A stretch of DNA of 12,338 nucleotides. It comes from Gammaproteobacteria bacterium (GTDB taxonomy: Bacteria > Pseudomonadota > Gammaproteobacteria > Pseudomonadales > Azotimanducaceae). The stretch is from assembly GCA_028821035.1 (NCBI GenBank), contig JAPPHP010000026.1, positions 1 to 12,338 of the forward strand, in the 5' to 3' direction. Position 1 is the stretch's first letter. Every line of letters begins with the position of its first letter. Below are positions 6,420 through 12,338 of this stretch, piece after piece. The position numbers and the translations under genes are program-made. The notes under the pieces are model-generated. The model saw nothing but the letters and a program-made list of their open reading frames with translations, ran no database searches and was not told where the DNA came from.

Positions 6420-7685
6420 ATGCTCCTGCGCTTCGCCTACAACGTCCTCCTCTGCCTGGCCCTGCCGGTCGTCTGGCTGCGCCTGTTCGTCCGGGCCCGG
6501 CGAGAACCGGCTTACGCGGAGCGCCGCGGAGAGCGCTTCGGGCGCGTGCCGGCCCATATTGGGCGCGACGTCGTGTGGTTCCACACCGTCTCCGCCGGGG
6601 AGACCATCGGGGCCGCGCCGGTGATCCGCGCGCTCAAGTCCCGGCTGCCCGACACGCGCTTCCTGGTCACGACCATGACGCCGGCCGGCAGCGCCCAGGT
6701 CATCGAACGTCTCGGAGACATCGTCGACCACTGCTACGCTCCATACGACTTCCCGTGGGCGGTGCGGCGGTTCGTGCGCCGCGTGCGGCCGCGCGCCCTC
6801 TTCCTGATGGAGACGGAGCTCTGGCCGAACCTCATCGCCGCCACGCACGCCACGGGCGCGCCGGTGTCTCTGATCAACGCGCGGCTCTCGGAGCGCTCGG
6901 CGCGGGGCTATCGGCGCATCGGCCCGTGGACGCGGCAGACCCTCGGGCAGGTCGCCCAGGTCATCTGCCAGTACGACGACACGGCGCGTCGGTTCGAGGA
7001 ACTCGGGGTCGCACGCGAGCGGCTGGCGGTCACCGGGAGCATCAAGTTCGACCTGGCTATGCCGGACGACCTCGACGAGGAAGTGCGCCGGCTCCGCGAG
7101 GCCTGGGTAGGCGACCGGCGGGCCTGGATCGCGGGTTCGACGCATCCGGGAGAGGACGAGATCGTGCTGGATGCGCACCGCGCGTTGATCGAACGCTTCC
7201 CGGGCCTGCTCCTGATCCTCGCGCCACGCCATCCGGCGCGTGCCGATCGATTGGCGGTGCTGGCGCGGGAACGCGGCCTGCACCCCGCGGTGCTTTCGGC
7301 GGGACCCGGCGGCGACGCGCGAAGCCCCGATGTGCTCGTGGTGGACGCCATGGGACGGCTGATCTACCTCTATGGGATCGCCGATGCCGCGTTCCTGGGC
7401 GGAAGCCTCGTTCCCGTGGGGGGTCACAACCCCATCGAAGCCGCCGTGCATGGCATTCCGCTGCTGATGGGGCCGCATCGATTCAACTGGACGGAGATCG
7501 TGCGCAGGTTTTCCGACGCCAAATGCCTGCACCGCGCCTCCCCGGCCCGGCTGGCGGTGACCGTGGGCGATTTGTTGGCGGACGATGCGCGGCGGCGGGC
7601 GGAAGGGTGGCGCGCAAGGTCCGTGGTGCAGGAGAATCAGGGCGTCACCGGGGAACTGGTAGCCCGCATGCTGTCGGCGTTGTGA
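6420..7685 (+). CDS. waaA: 3-deoxy-D-manno-octulosonic acid (Kdo) transferase
   Basis: 421-residue inner-membrane glycosyltransferase that adds Kdo from CMP-Kdo to lipid IVA, giving the acceptor that LpxL acylates. An N-terminal hydrophobic anchor (about 5-24) is followed by 'RARREPAYAERRGERFG', in which E38 of RRGERFG is the expected catalytic base. Then come HTVSAGET (55-62), METELWPNL (130-138), ITGSIKF-type residues around 206, APRHP (268-272), and the nucleotide-binding GGSLVPVGGHNPIEAA (327-342). Length and every conserved block match E. coli WaaA (425 residues). Whether it adds one, two or more Kdo units cannot be told. The ATG at 6420 is the only plausible start and lacks an SD. It is divergent from the redox operon. 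No T-rich hairpin terminator follows; the next feature is the palindrome at 7700-7738. Confidence 0.96.
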   Translation: MLLRFAYNVLLCLALPVVWLRLFVRARREPAYAERRGERFGRVPAHIGRDVVWFHTVSAGETIGAAPVIRALKSRLPDTRFLVTTMTPAGSAQVIERLGDIVDHCYAPYDFPWAVRRFVRRVRPRALFLMETELWPNLIAATHATGAPVSLINARLSERSARGYRRIGPWTRQTLGQVAQVICQYDDTARRFEELGVARERLAVTGSIKFDLAMPDDLDEEVRRLREAWVGDRRAWIAGSTHPGEDEIVLDAHRALIERFPGLLLILAPRHPARADRLAVLARERGLHPAVLSAGPGGDARSPDVLVVDAMGRLIYLYGIADAAFLGGSLVPVGGHNPIEAAVHGIPLLMGPHRFNWTEIVRRFSDAKCLHRASPARLAVTVGDLLADDARRRAEGWRARSVVQENQGVTGELVARMLSAL

Positions 7686-7699
7686 CGTCCGCAGGAAAC

Positions 7700-7738
7700 A
7701 CCATGAAAATAGAGCGTCTGAGGGCCTTTTTTCATGGT
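7700..7738. repeat. Perfect 10-bp inverted repeat upstream of the ATPase gene
   Basis: ACCATGAAAA (7700-7709) and TTTTCATGGT (7729-7738) are exact reverse complements separated by 19 bases. The arms are 70% AT inside a roughly 70% GC region. The right arm ends 11 bases before the GTG of the ATPase gene. A six-T run (7727-7732) overlaps the right arm. It could be an operator, a weak waaA terminator, or the footprint of a small mobile element; the sequence does not decide. The arms are AT-rich and nothing T-rich follows, so it is not a classical intrinsic terminator. Confidence 0.6.
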
Positions 7739-7749
7739 AACTTTCGAAT

Positions 7750-8928
7750 GTGCTGCATCGGGATGCCCATCGCCTTGTCGACATCGCCCTCGGCCGCGCC
7801 CCAGTGGTGGTACTCGCGGGCCCGAGGCAGTGCGGAAAGACGACGCTCGCGAGGCAGTTCGTGGACCCGGAGTCCGTCAACTACTTCGACCTTGAGTCAC
7901 CGCTGAGCCTGGGCCGTCTCGAAGAGCCCATGACGGCGCTGGCCGCGCTCCAGGGACTGATCGTCATCGACGAAGTGCAATTGCGGCCCGAACTCTTCCC
8001 TACGCTACGCGTGCTCGCGGACCGCGCCTCCGCCCCGGCGCGCTTCCTGGTTCTCGGCAGCGCGTCGGGTCAGCTCCTTCGCCAGGCTTCGGAGAGCCTC
8101 GCCGGGCGCGTGGAGCGGGTGCTCCTCGGAGGCTTCACGTTGCGGGAAGTCCATGGTCGGTCTCCTGACGCGGAGAGGGATCTATGGCGTCGTGGGGGCT
8201 TGCCGCGCTCCTATCTTGCCGCGCGTGAAGAAGACAGCGTCAGTTGGCGGCGAGAGTTTGTACAGGCGTTGCTGGAACGGGACTTCCCGCAATGGGGCGT
8301 GACGGTGCCGGCGGCGGCCATGGGACGCTTCTGGGCAATGCTGGCGCACTACCACGGTCAGACGTGGAACGCGGCCGAGCCGGCTAGAGCGTTAGGCGTC
8401 CGCCCTGCGGTCGTTCGGCGCTATCTGGACATCCTTACGGACGCGATGATGGTGCGCCAGCTGCGGCCCTGGTTTGCCAACCTGCGCAAGCGGCAGGTGA
8501 AGGCTCCGAAGATCTACTTTCGAGACTCCGGGCTACTGCACCAGCTGCTTGGCATCGACGCTGAGCGGGGCCTGTTGACGCACCCCCGTGTCGGAGCGTC
8601 TTGGGAGGGATTCGTCATCGAGCAGGTGCTCGCGACGACGCCGCACGACGAGGCCTTCTTTTGGGCCACTCACCAAGGCGCCGAAATCGATCTGATCCTG
8701 CGGCGGGGCGACGATCTGTTCGGCGTCGAGTGCAAGTTCGCCGATGCGCCGCGTATGACACCCTCGATTCGCAACGCGTTGTCCGACCTGGGCCTCGTCC
8801 GCGTGGCCGTGGTCTATCCGGGAACCCAACGCTTCTCCTTGGGCGACCGCGTAGAGGTCGTGCCGCTATCCGCCCTATCGCGTGGCGAAACGTTGTTTGC
8901 GGACGACGTTGCAGGGGATGGCACGTGA
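7750..8928 (+). CDS. AAA family ATPase with DUF4143 C-terminal domain
   Basis: 392-residue protein of the widespread orphan AAA_14/DUF4143 family. Walker A is GPRQCGKTT (24-32), Walker B is LIVIDE (70-75), and LGSAS (102-106) is sensor-like. A winged-helix-like stretch follows (WNAAEPARALGVRPAVVRRYLD, about 206-227). The C-terminus is a PD-(D/E)xK nuclease-like core with D314 in AEIDLIL, then E327 and K329 in GVECK. The biological role of the family is not established; links to DNA metabolism or defence are speculation. The start is GTG at 7750, because an in-frame TAA lies at 7738-7740 and the family's usual N-terminus begins here. No SD is seen; TAACTT (7738-7743) stands 6 bases before the GTG. 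Lines I counted inside it are 60-63% GC against about 72% in waaA, suggesting later acquisition. It looks intact. Confidence 0.88.
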   Translation: MLHRDAHRLVDIALGRAPVVVLAGPRQCGKTTLARQFVDPESVNYFDLESPLSLGRLEEPMTALAALQGLIVIDEVQLRPELFPTLRVLADRASAPARFLVLGSASGQLLRQASESLAGRVERVLLGGFTLREVHGRSPDAERDLWRRGGLPRSYLAAREEDSVSWRREFVQALLERDFPQWGVTVPAAAMGRFWAMLAHYHGQTWNAAEPARALGVRPAVVRRYLDILTDAMMVRQLRPWFANLRKRQVKAPKIYFRDSGLLHQLLGIDAERGLLTHPRVGASWEGFVIEQVLATTPHDEAFFWATHQGAEIDLILRRGDDLFGVECKFADAPRMTPSIRNALSDLGLVRVAVVYPGTQRFSLGDRVEVVPLSALSRGETLFADDVAGDGT

Positions 8929-8967
8929 GCGGCGTTGCAGCCGAGGCGCCGGGAGGGAACGGAAGCC

Positions 8968-9669
8968 TCAGCCTGAGTCCGCAGACATCCCCTCCCGTCC
9001 ATCGCTGAAGCTCCATGCGTCGGCATAGGCGACAAGATTCAGCCGGGCTGCCACCGAGAGGGAGGCGGTGTTGGTCCAGGACGTGCTGTAGAGAGGAGCC
9101 CTGCCCGATGCCCGGACCGCCGTCGCCCAGGCCGCGGTGACGCGCGCTCCGAGGCCGGCGCGCCGAAACGCGGCGGCGGTCTCGAGGCCCGCTTCGGCGG
9201 CAAGGTCCGACCGCCTCGCGCAACCGCAGACGCTGACCGCGTGTCCGTCGCGTTCGACGGCCGCGATCGGGGCGCGTCCGGGCATCTCCGCCTGGTGCCA
9301 GTCGGCGAAGTGCCGGACGAGCCGGTCCACGGTCTCGAGAAACACGACCCCGCCGACTTCCGGGATGGCGTCCGGGAATGCGAAAGCGGGACCGGAGTCG
9401 ACCGCTTCGCCCGCCAGCGCCCGGTAGCGGTCGGCGTGTAGCGGCGGAAGGCGGCCGTCGGTGACAGGCTGCTCCTCGGCGGCCAGGTCATGGAGCGCGT
9501 CGGCCACGCTGTCCGGCGTGTCGGCCCGCACCGCCCACGCGCAATGCGTCCGTCCGCGCACGAGCTTGAACACCGGCCCGCGCCTCGAGTCGGGTTCGCG
9601 CGTGCCGGCGATGCGTCCGCGCGGGTCGATCCGGTACAGGGTCTCGAGATGTAGCTCGGGCGTGGTCAA
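8968..9669 (-). CDS. GNAT family N-acetyltransferase
   Basis: 233-residue protein, last gene of the tolC-led run. The C-terminal half (about 134-215) reads as a GNAT domain. A beta-hairpin APIAAVERDGHAVSVCGCARR (133-153) is followed by EAGLETAAAFRRAGLGARVTAAW (159-181), with the acetyl-CoA pyrophosphate-binding R/QxxGxG/A form at R170-A-G-L-G-A175. YSTSWTNTASLSVAARLNLV (194-213) is the usual final strand and helix. The first 130 residues, with 'LYRIDPRGRIAGTREPD', have no motif I can name and may be a degenerate second GNAT lobe or substrate cap. The start is TTG at 9669, the only start codon after the upstream in-frame stop at 9703-9705; no SD is visible. The gene begins 33 bases after the flavoprotein gene. 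The acceptor substrate is unknown. Confidence 0.75.
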   Translation of the reverse strand: MTTPELHLETLYRIDPRGRIAGTREPDSRRGPVFKLVRGRTHCAWAVRADTPDSVADALHDLAAEEQPVTDGRLPPLHADRYRALAGEAVDSGPAFAFPDAIPEVGGVVFLETVDRLVRHFADWHQAEMPGRAPIAAVERDGHAVSVCGCARRSDLAAEAGLETAAAFRRAGLGARVTAAWATAVRASGRAPLYSTSWTNTASLSVAARLNLVAYADAWSFSDGREGMSADSG

Positions 9670-9702
9670 GGTACGGGGCGCCCGTCGACGGTCACCCCAC
9701 GG

Positions 9703-10197
9703 TCACTTCGGCCCTTCGACGTAGTACCGGTCGTGCCAGATGCCCTCGACGGGCTCGCCCGGCACGGGCATGCGCCAGTTGCGCACGTGGGCGTCCTCGA
9801 GCCGGACCCGGTAGAGGCCCCGGGGCTGGTCGATCGTGCGCTGGATGTAGTCCTCGGCGGCGTCTTCGCTGACGTAGCGGCGGGCGATGTCGCGGTAGAG
9901 GTCGCGCCAGGTGTCGTCCGCGCCGACATCGTGGACGAGTTCGGCCGTCCCGTCGACGACGACCTTGCGGTAGGGCTGCGACGCCTCGTCGATGCTGAGC
10001 GACACCCTGGGGTCCGCGCGCAGGCAGGCGAACCACTCGGATCGCGCCCGGGGCGTGAACCAGATCGCCCGGTCGCGGTGGATGAACCAGATCGGCGTGA
10101 CCAGCGGACTGCCGTCCTGACGCACGCAGGCGATGCGCATCAGCACCTCCCGCGTGTCGAGGAAGGCGTCGCACTCGGCCGCGGTCATGTGGGGCAT
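9703..10197 (-). CDS. Pyridoxamine 5'-phosphate oxidase-fold (PPOX) flavoprotein
   Basis: 164-residue split-barrel protein of the PNPOx-like family, which binds FMN or F420 and includes oxidases, reductases and heme-handling proteins. Visible features are 'MRIACVRQDGSPLVTPIWFIHRDRAIWFTP' (20-49), which is the first barrel strands, 'LRADPRVSLSID' (59-70), and 'YRKVVVDGTAELVHD' (76-90), which is the central strands. The short end GLYRVRLEDAHVRNWRM (about 127-143) is typical of small family members rather than PdxH, whose 3' signature is absent. So a role in vitamin B6 synthesis is unlikely, and the substrate is unknown. The ATG at 10197 lies 21 bases after the tolC stop; a second ATG three codons on (10188) is equally possible. 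It sits between tolC and the GNAT gene and is probably co-transcribed with them. Confidence 0.8.
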   Translation of the reverse strand: MPHMTAAECDAFLDTREVLMRIACVRQDGSPLVTPIWFIHRDRAIWFTPRARSEWFACLRADPRVSLSIDEASQPYRKVVVDGTAELVHDVGADDTWRDLYRDIARRYVSEDAAEDYIQRTIDQPRGLYRVRLEDAHVRNWRMPVPGEPVEGIWHDRYYVEGPK

Positions 10198-10218
10198 GCG
10201 CGTTGTCCGGGCCGCGGG

Positions 10219-11643
10219 CTATCGTCCGGACAGGCCGAGGACGCGGACGACCGGGTTCTCGGCGTCGCTGAAGGCCGAAAGCTGCAGGACGTCCGATTCG
10301 TTCAGGGTTCCGGAACTCTGCTTCAGGCGCAGCAGGTCGAGCACGTAGTTGTAGCGCGAGTCCGCGTAGTCGAACTGGGAGGCGAAGAGCCGCTGCTGGG
10401 CCTGCAGCACGTCGACGATGTTGCGGGTGCCGACCTCGTAGCCGGTCTGCGTGGCCTCGAGGGCGGACTCCGCCGACTTGATGGCGCGGATGCGGGCCTT
10501 CACCCGCACGACGTCGGTCGCGACGGCGCGGAACAGGTTGCGCGTGTCGCGGGTGACCGTGACCTCGCGTTCCAGGACGGCCTGGCGGGCCTGCTCGACG
10601 CGGTAGCCGAGGTCCTTGATGCCCGGCAGGATCGCCGGGTGGTAGAGCGGCATGTTGAACCGGAGGGCGTAGGTCTGGCCCTCGCTTTCCCTCGCGAAAC
10701 CCAGCCCGCCCGGGTCGAGTTGCGACGAGCCATGCGAGACGGAGAGGTCCACGGTGGGCAGGAGCCGACTGAGGGTCGCCCGCCGCGAGCGTTCCGCCGC
10801 CTTCAGGGCCTCCCGTGCGGCAAGGACGGTCGGGTTGGAGGAGAGCGCCGCCTCGACCCACTGGGACTCGTCCATCGGCTCGGGGTCGACGATGGGGAGC
10901 GCGCTGTCGAGCCGGTCGACCTCGGAGTGGGCGACGCCGGTGAGCGTGCGCAGCGTCTCGAAGAAGACGTCGTGGTCGCCCTCCGCCTGGATCCGCCGGA
11001 CCACCGCGGCGTCGTGCGCGGCGGTGGCCTCGAGCACGTCGGTGATGGCCACGAGGCCGACGTCGAACCGCTGCTGCACCTGCTCCATCTGGCGCGCCAC
11101 CGCTTCCTCTTCCGCTTGCGCCGCCTCGAGCAGCGCCTGTGCGCGCAGCACGTTCAGGTAGGCCGACGACACGCGGACGATGAGGTCCTGTTCGGCGTTG
11201 ACGAGGTCATGGTCCGCCTGGGCCCCCTGGGCCTGTGCGCTCCGAAAACTGAACCACTTGTCGGCGTCGAAGACCGTCTGGCTGAGGTCCACGGACCACC
11301 GCTGGCTCCCCGAGTTGTCCTCGACGGTCATGCCGCCGAAACTGGGCGAGAGGGTGTGCTCCTGCCGGCTCTCGTTCTTCGACCCGTTCAGTTCGACTCT
11401 GGGAAGGAGCTGGGAGCGCGCGAGCGTGACCTGGGTCTTGCGCGACTGGTAGCTCGCGTAGACCCCGCCGAGTATCGGATCGTTCGCCTTGGCCGCCTCG
11501 TAGAGTTCCTGGATGCTGTCGGCGGCGGCGTTCGGCGCCGCGGTCAGCCACGCGAAGAGACCGATGGCGACGCCGAGCCGGCAGCGCGTTTGCGTGGTGC
11601 GAAGCCGGGCCACGGGCGGCGGCTGCGGGGCAGGGTTCTTCAT
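10219..11643 (-). CDS. tolC: TolC-family outer membrane efflux channel
   Basis: 474-residue outer-membrane protein (E. coli TolC precursor is 493). Residues 1-41 form a signal peptide: an Arg-rich n-region, a hydrophobic LGVAIGLFAWLTAA core, and cleavage probably after PNAAA before DSIQELYEAA. The mature part shows two tandem outer-membrane-efflux repeats. The first begins with 'LYEAAKANDPILGGVYASYQSRKTQV', the second with 'WVEAALSSNPTVLAAREALKAAERSRRA'. Each ends in long coiled-coil helices, including YEVGTRNIVDVLQAQQRLF, a hallmark of the family. It serves as the exit duct for tripartite efflux pumps and type I secretion. The start is ATG at 11643; a GTG two codons upstream, with AAGG 5 bases before it, is an alternative. 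The open frame runs further upstream without signal-peptide character. Divergent from the DUF1249 gene, as in the E. coli tolC region. The partner pump genes are not in this window. Confidence 0.93.
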   Translation of the reverse strand: MKNPAPQPPPVARLRTTQTRCRLGVAIGLFAWLTAAPNAAADSIQELYEAAKANDPILGGVYASYQSRKTQVTLARSQLLPRVELNGSKNESRQEHTLSPSFGGMTVEDNSGSQRWSVDLSQTVFDADKWFSFRSAQAQGAQADHDLVNAEQDLIVRVSSAYLNVLRAQALLEAAQAEEEAVARQMEQVQQRFDVGLVAITDVLEATAAHDAAVVRRIQAEGDHDVFFETLRTLTGVAHSEVDRLDSALPIVDPEPMDESQWVEAALSSNPTVLAAREALKAAERSRRATLSRLLPTVDLSVSHGSSQLDPGGLGFARESEGQTYALRFNMPLYHPAILPGIKDLGYRVEQARQAVLEREVTVTRDTRNLFRAVATDVVRVKARIRAIKSAESALEATQTGYEVGTRNIVDVLQAQQRLFASQFDYADSRYNYVLDLLRLKQSSGTLNESDVLQLSAFSDAENPVVRVLGLSGR

Positions 11644-11693
11644 GTCCACGAGTACCTTGGGGAGAGCCGTCGGGGGAGCGGGCAGTCTACCAA

Positions 11694-11709
11694 AGTCGCC
11701 TTGGCGACT
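11694..11709. promoter_or_regulatory. Perfect 7-bp dyad upstream of tolC
   Basis: AGTCGCC (11694-11700) and GGCGACT (11703-11709) are exact reverse complements with only TT between them. The dyad lies 51-66 bases upstream of the tolC ATG. As DNA it has the size and symmetry of a repressor or activator site. As RNA it would form a 6-bp stem with a four-base loop in the tolC leader. No named regulator consensus is recognised. Confidence 0.45.
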
Positions 11710-11851
11710 GTCGGTCGCGATGCCCTTTCGGTGGTCGGTCCGGCGCATGTCGAGCGTTGCGTGAGTGGCCATGGTAGGTCGGCGTGGCTGGGCCGGAGGC
11801 GGACCCGGTGCCGAGCGGCAGCGAGGCACTGGACCGGCTATGGGGGGTTCT

Positions 11852-11871
11852 ACGGCCGAAGCCGTTTTATT
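11852..11871 (+). terminator. Short hairpin followed by a T-tract
   Basis: ACGGC (11852-11856) pairs with GCCGT (11861-11865) around CGAA, followed by TTTATT (T-tract 11865-11871). On the plus strand this has the form of a small intrinsic terminator, though a 5-bp stem is short. On the minus strand the same DNA gives ACGGC-TTCG-GCCGT, i.e. the very stable C(UUCG)G tetraloop, with no T-run after it. No plus-strand gene in the window ends just upstream, so what it would terminate is unclear. Confidence 0.35.
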
Positions 11872-11955
11872 CGTCGCGCCGGTCTGGGTAAACTCTCCCT
11901 GGTTCGGGTTGGGATAGCTTGGCTCGCCACGGTGTTCCGGCAGGGGAGAATCGGC

Positions 11956-11961
11956 AAGAGG
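11956..11961 (+). promoter_or_regulatory. Shine-Dalgarno site of the DUF1249 gene
   Basis: AAGAGG stands 4 bases before a GTG at 11966 and fixes that codon as the start of the DUF1249 protein. Confidence 0.6.
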
Positions 11962-11965
11962 TCCT

Positions 11966-12338
11966 GTGAAGCGGCGGCGGTACATCATCGATCTCGGTGC
12001 GCACATAGCGGAGTGCGAGGCGAACTACGCCCGGCTGATGCGGCTGCTCCCCGATCTCCCGGACACGGACCGGCGCACGTTCAGCGTTCGCCTCGGGGAG
12101 AGCGAACCCAAAGTGCGGTTCGAGGTTGCCCAGCGCTGCCCCTACACCACGGTCGTGAAGATCTTCCAGGACCCGCACGCGAAGACCGGGCAGGGAGTCC
12201 CCGGCCTTGCGGAAACCCGATTGGCGATCCGCATCTATCACGATGCGAAGGCCGCGGAAGTCATTGAATACCAGAACGAGCGCGGCTTTCACGCCGTGTA
12301 CGAGTATCCGAACGCGCGCATGCGGCATCCCGACGAGA
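11966..12338 (+). CDS. yqiB: DUF1249 family protein (YqiB-like), 3' end beyond the window
   Basis: 124 residues are visible from a GTG start; E. coli YqiB has 140, so only the last few residues are missing. The match is clear by eye: 'ECEANYARLMRLLPD' (about 16-30) corresponds to CETNFAQLRRLLP, 'RFEVAQRCPYTTVVKIFQ' to LTIVESTRYTTLVTIEQ, 'LAIRIYHDAKAAEV' to MTVRLYHDAMVAEV, and 'FHAVYEYPNARMRHPDE' to FKARYDYPNKKLHQRDE. The family is conserved in gammaproteobacteria near tolC and cpdA, and its function is unknown. It would be missed by a scan that requires a stop codon or an ATG start. It is divergent from tolC, as in E. coli, where nudF lies between the two; here the DUF1249 gene is first. Genes such as cpdA may follow beyond the edge. 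Confidence 0.88.
   Translation, partial: MKRRRYIIDLGAHIAECEANYARLMRLLPDLPDTDRRTFSVRLGESEPKVRFEVAQRCPYTTVVKIFQDPHAKTGQGVPGLAETRLAIRIYHDAKAAEVIEYQNERGFHAVYEYPNARMRHPDE

Larger units (their letters stand above)
11644..11965. other. Intergenic region between tolC and the DUF1249 gene
   Basis: 322 bases without a convincing gene. Open frames cross it on both strands, but their translations look like GC-driven shadow sequence. It holds two hairpins (described separately), an unusual ATTTTGC-free, T-rich patch around 11865-11871, and a weak -10-like TAAACT near 11889-11894 on the plus strand without a good -35. In E. coli nudF lies at this junction; nothing here resembles a Nudix box. Confidence 0.6.

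Noticed and set aside
7703..7750. A short open frame from the ATG at 7703 (MKIERLRAFF...) with a possible frameshift at the six-T run into the ATPase frame
   Set aside because: The heptamer is not a canonical slippery site, and the ATPase frame has a TAA at 7738-7740 between the T run and its GTG, so no fusion could form.
5313..7880. A very long minus-strand open frame that continues the aldo/keto reductase frame upstream for over 800 codons
   Set aside because: The extra part lies in another frame of the FAD oxidoreductase and antisense to waaA, and its Arg/Pro/Gly/Ala-rich translation has no domain; it is a product of high GC.
8930..8996. Possible terminator hairpins after the ATPase gene (CGGC/GCCG at 8930-8943; GGGAGGG/CCCTCCC at 8951-8996)
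   Set aside because: The first stem is only 4 bp, the second has a 32-base loop and its right arm lies inside the GNAT coding sequence; neither has a T-tract.
11644..12006. N-terminal extension of TolC to an earlier start
   Set aside because: It would bury the signal peptide more than 40 residues inside, contains the dyad at 11694-11709, and has no SD.
9733..12267. An 844-codon plus-strand open frame opposite the flavoprotein gene and tolC
   Set aside because: It is antisense to well-supported genes, and its low-complexity translation is typical of the complement of GC-rich coding DNA.

Overview
The window looks like chromosomal DNA of a GC-rich (about 70%) Gram-negative bacterium, most likely a gammaproteobacterium. 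The supports are an LpxL-type lipid A acyltransferase, a fused HldE heptose kinase/adenylyltransferase, a WaaA Kdo transferase, and a TolC-family channel divergent from a DUF1249 (YqiB-type) gene, an arrangement resembling the E. coli tolC neighbourhood. No rRNA, tRNA, CRISPR array or insertion sequence was seen.

Layout, left to right. Positions 1-74 hold nothing recognisable. On the minus strand lie a GPP34 (GOLPH3/Vps74-like) gene and, upstream of it in the same direction, lpxL. lpxL is divergent from hldE (plus strand) across only 63 bases. hldE ends 9 bases from a convergent three-gene minus-strand operon: FAD-dependent oxidoreductase, aldo/keto reductase, phytanoyl-CoA dioxygenase-family protein. 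Its genes are joined by two 4-base ATGA overlaps. This operon is divergent from waaA across 43 bases that carry overlapping -10-like hexamers on both strands.

Downstream of waaA, a 39-base interrupted palindrome precedes a plus-strand AAA ATPase/DUF4143 gene of visibly lower GC. Next comes a minus-strand run tolC - PPOX-fold flavoprotein - GNAT acetyltransferase (read from tolC leftwards). A 322-base intergenic region with two hairpins separates tolC from the DUF1249 gene, which runs off the right edge.

How the genes fit together: lpxL, hldE and waaA are envelope genes that build lipid A, the heptose precursor and the Kdo linkage, and TolC is the outer-membrane exit duct. The redox operon sits inside this LPS group with no assigned role and is the best candidate for an undescribed pathway. 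The ATPase/DUF4143 gene looks like a later arrival. The other items worth a second look are the bacterial GPP34 protein next to lpxL, and the lack of Shine-Dalgarno sites with -10-like hexamers placed right at several start codons, which suggests leaderless transcripts. No overtly novel defence or mobile system was found.
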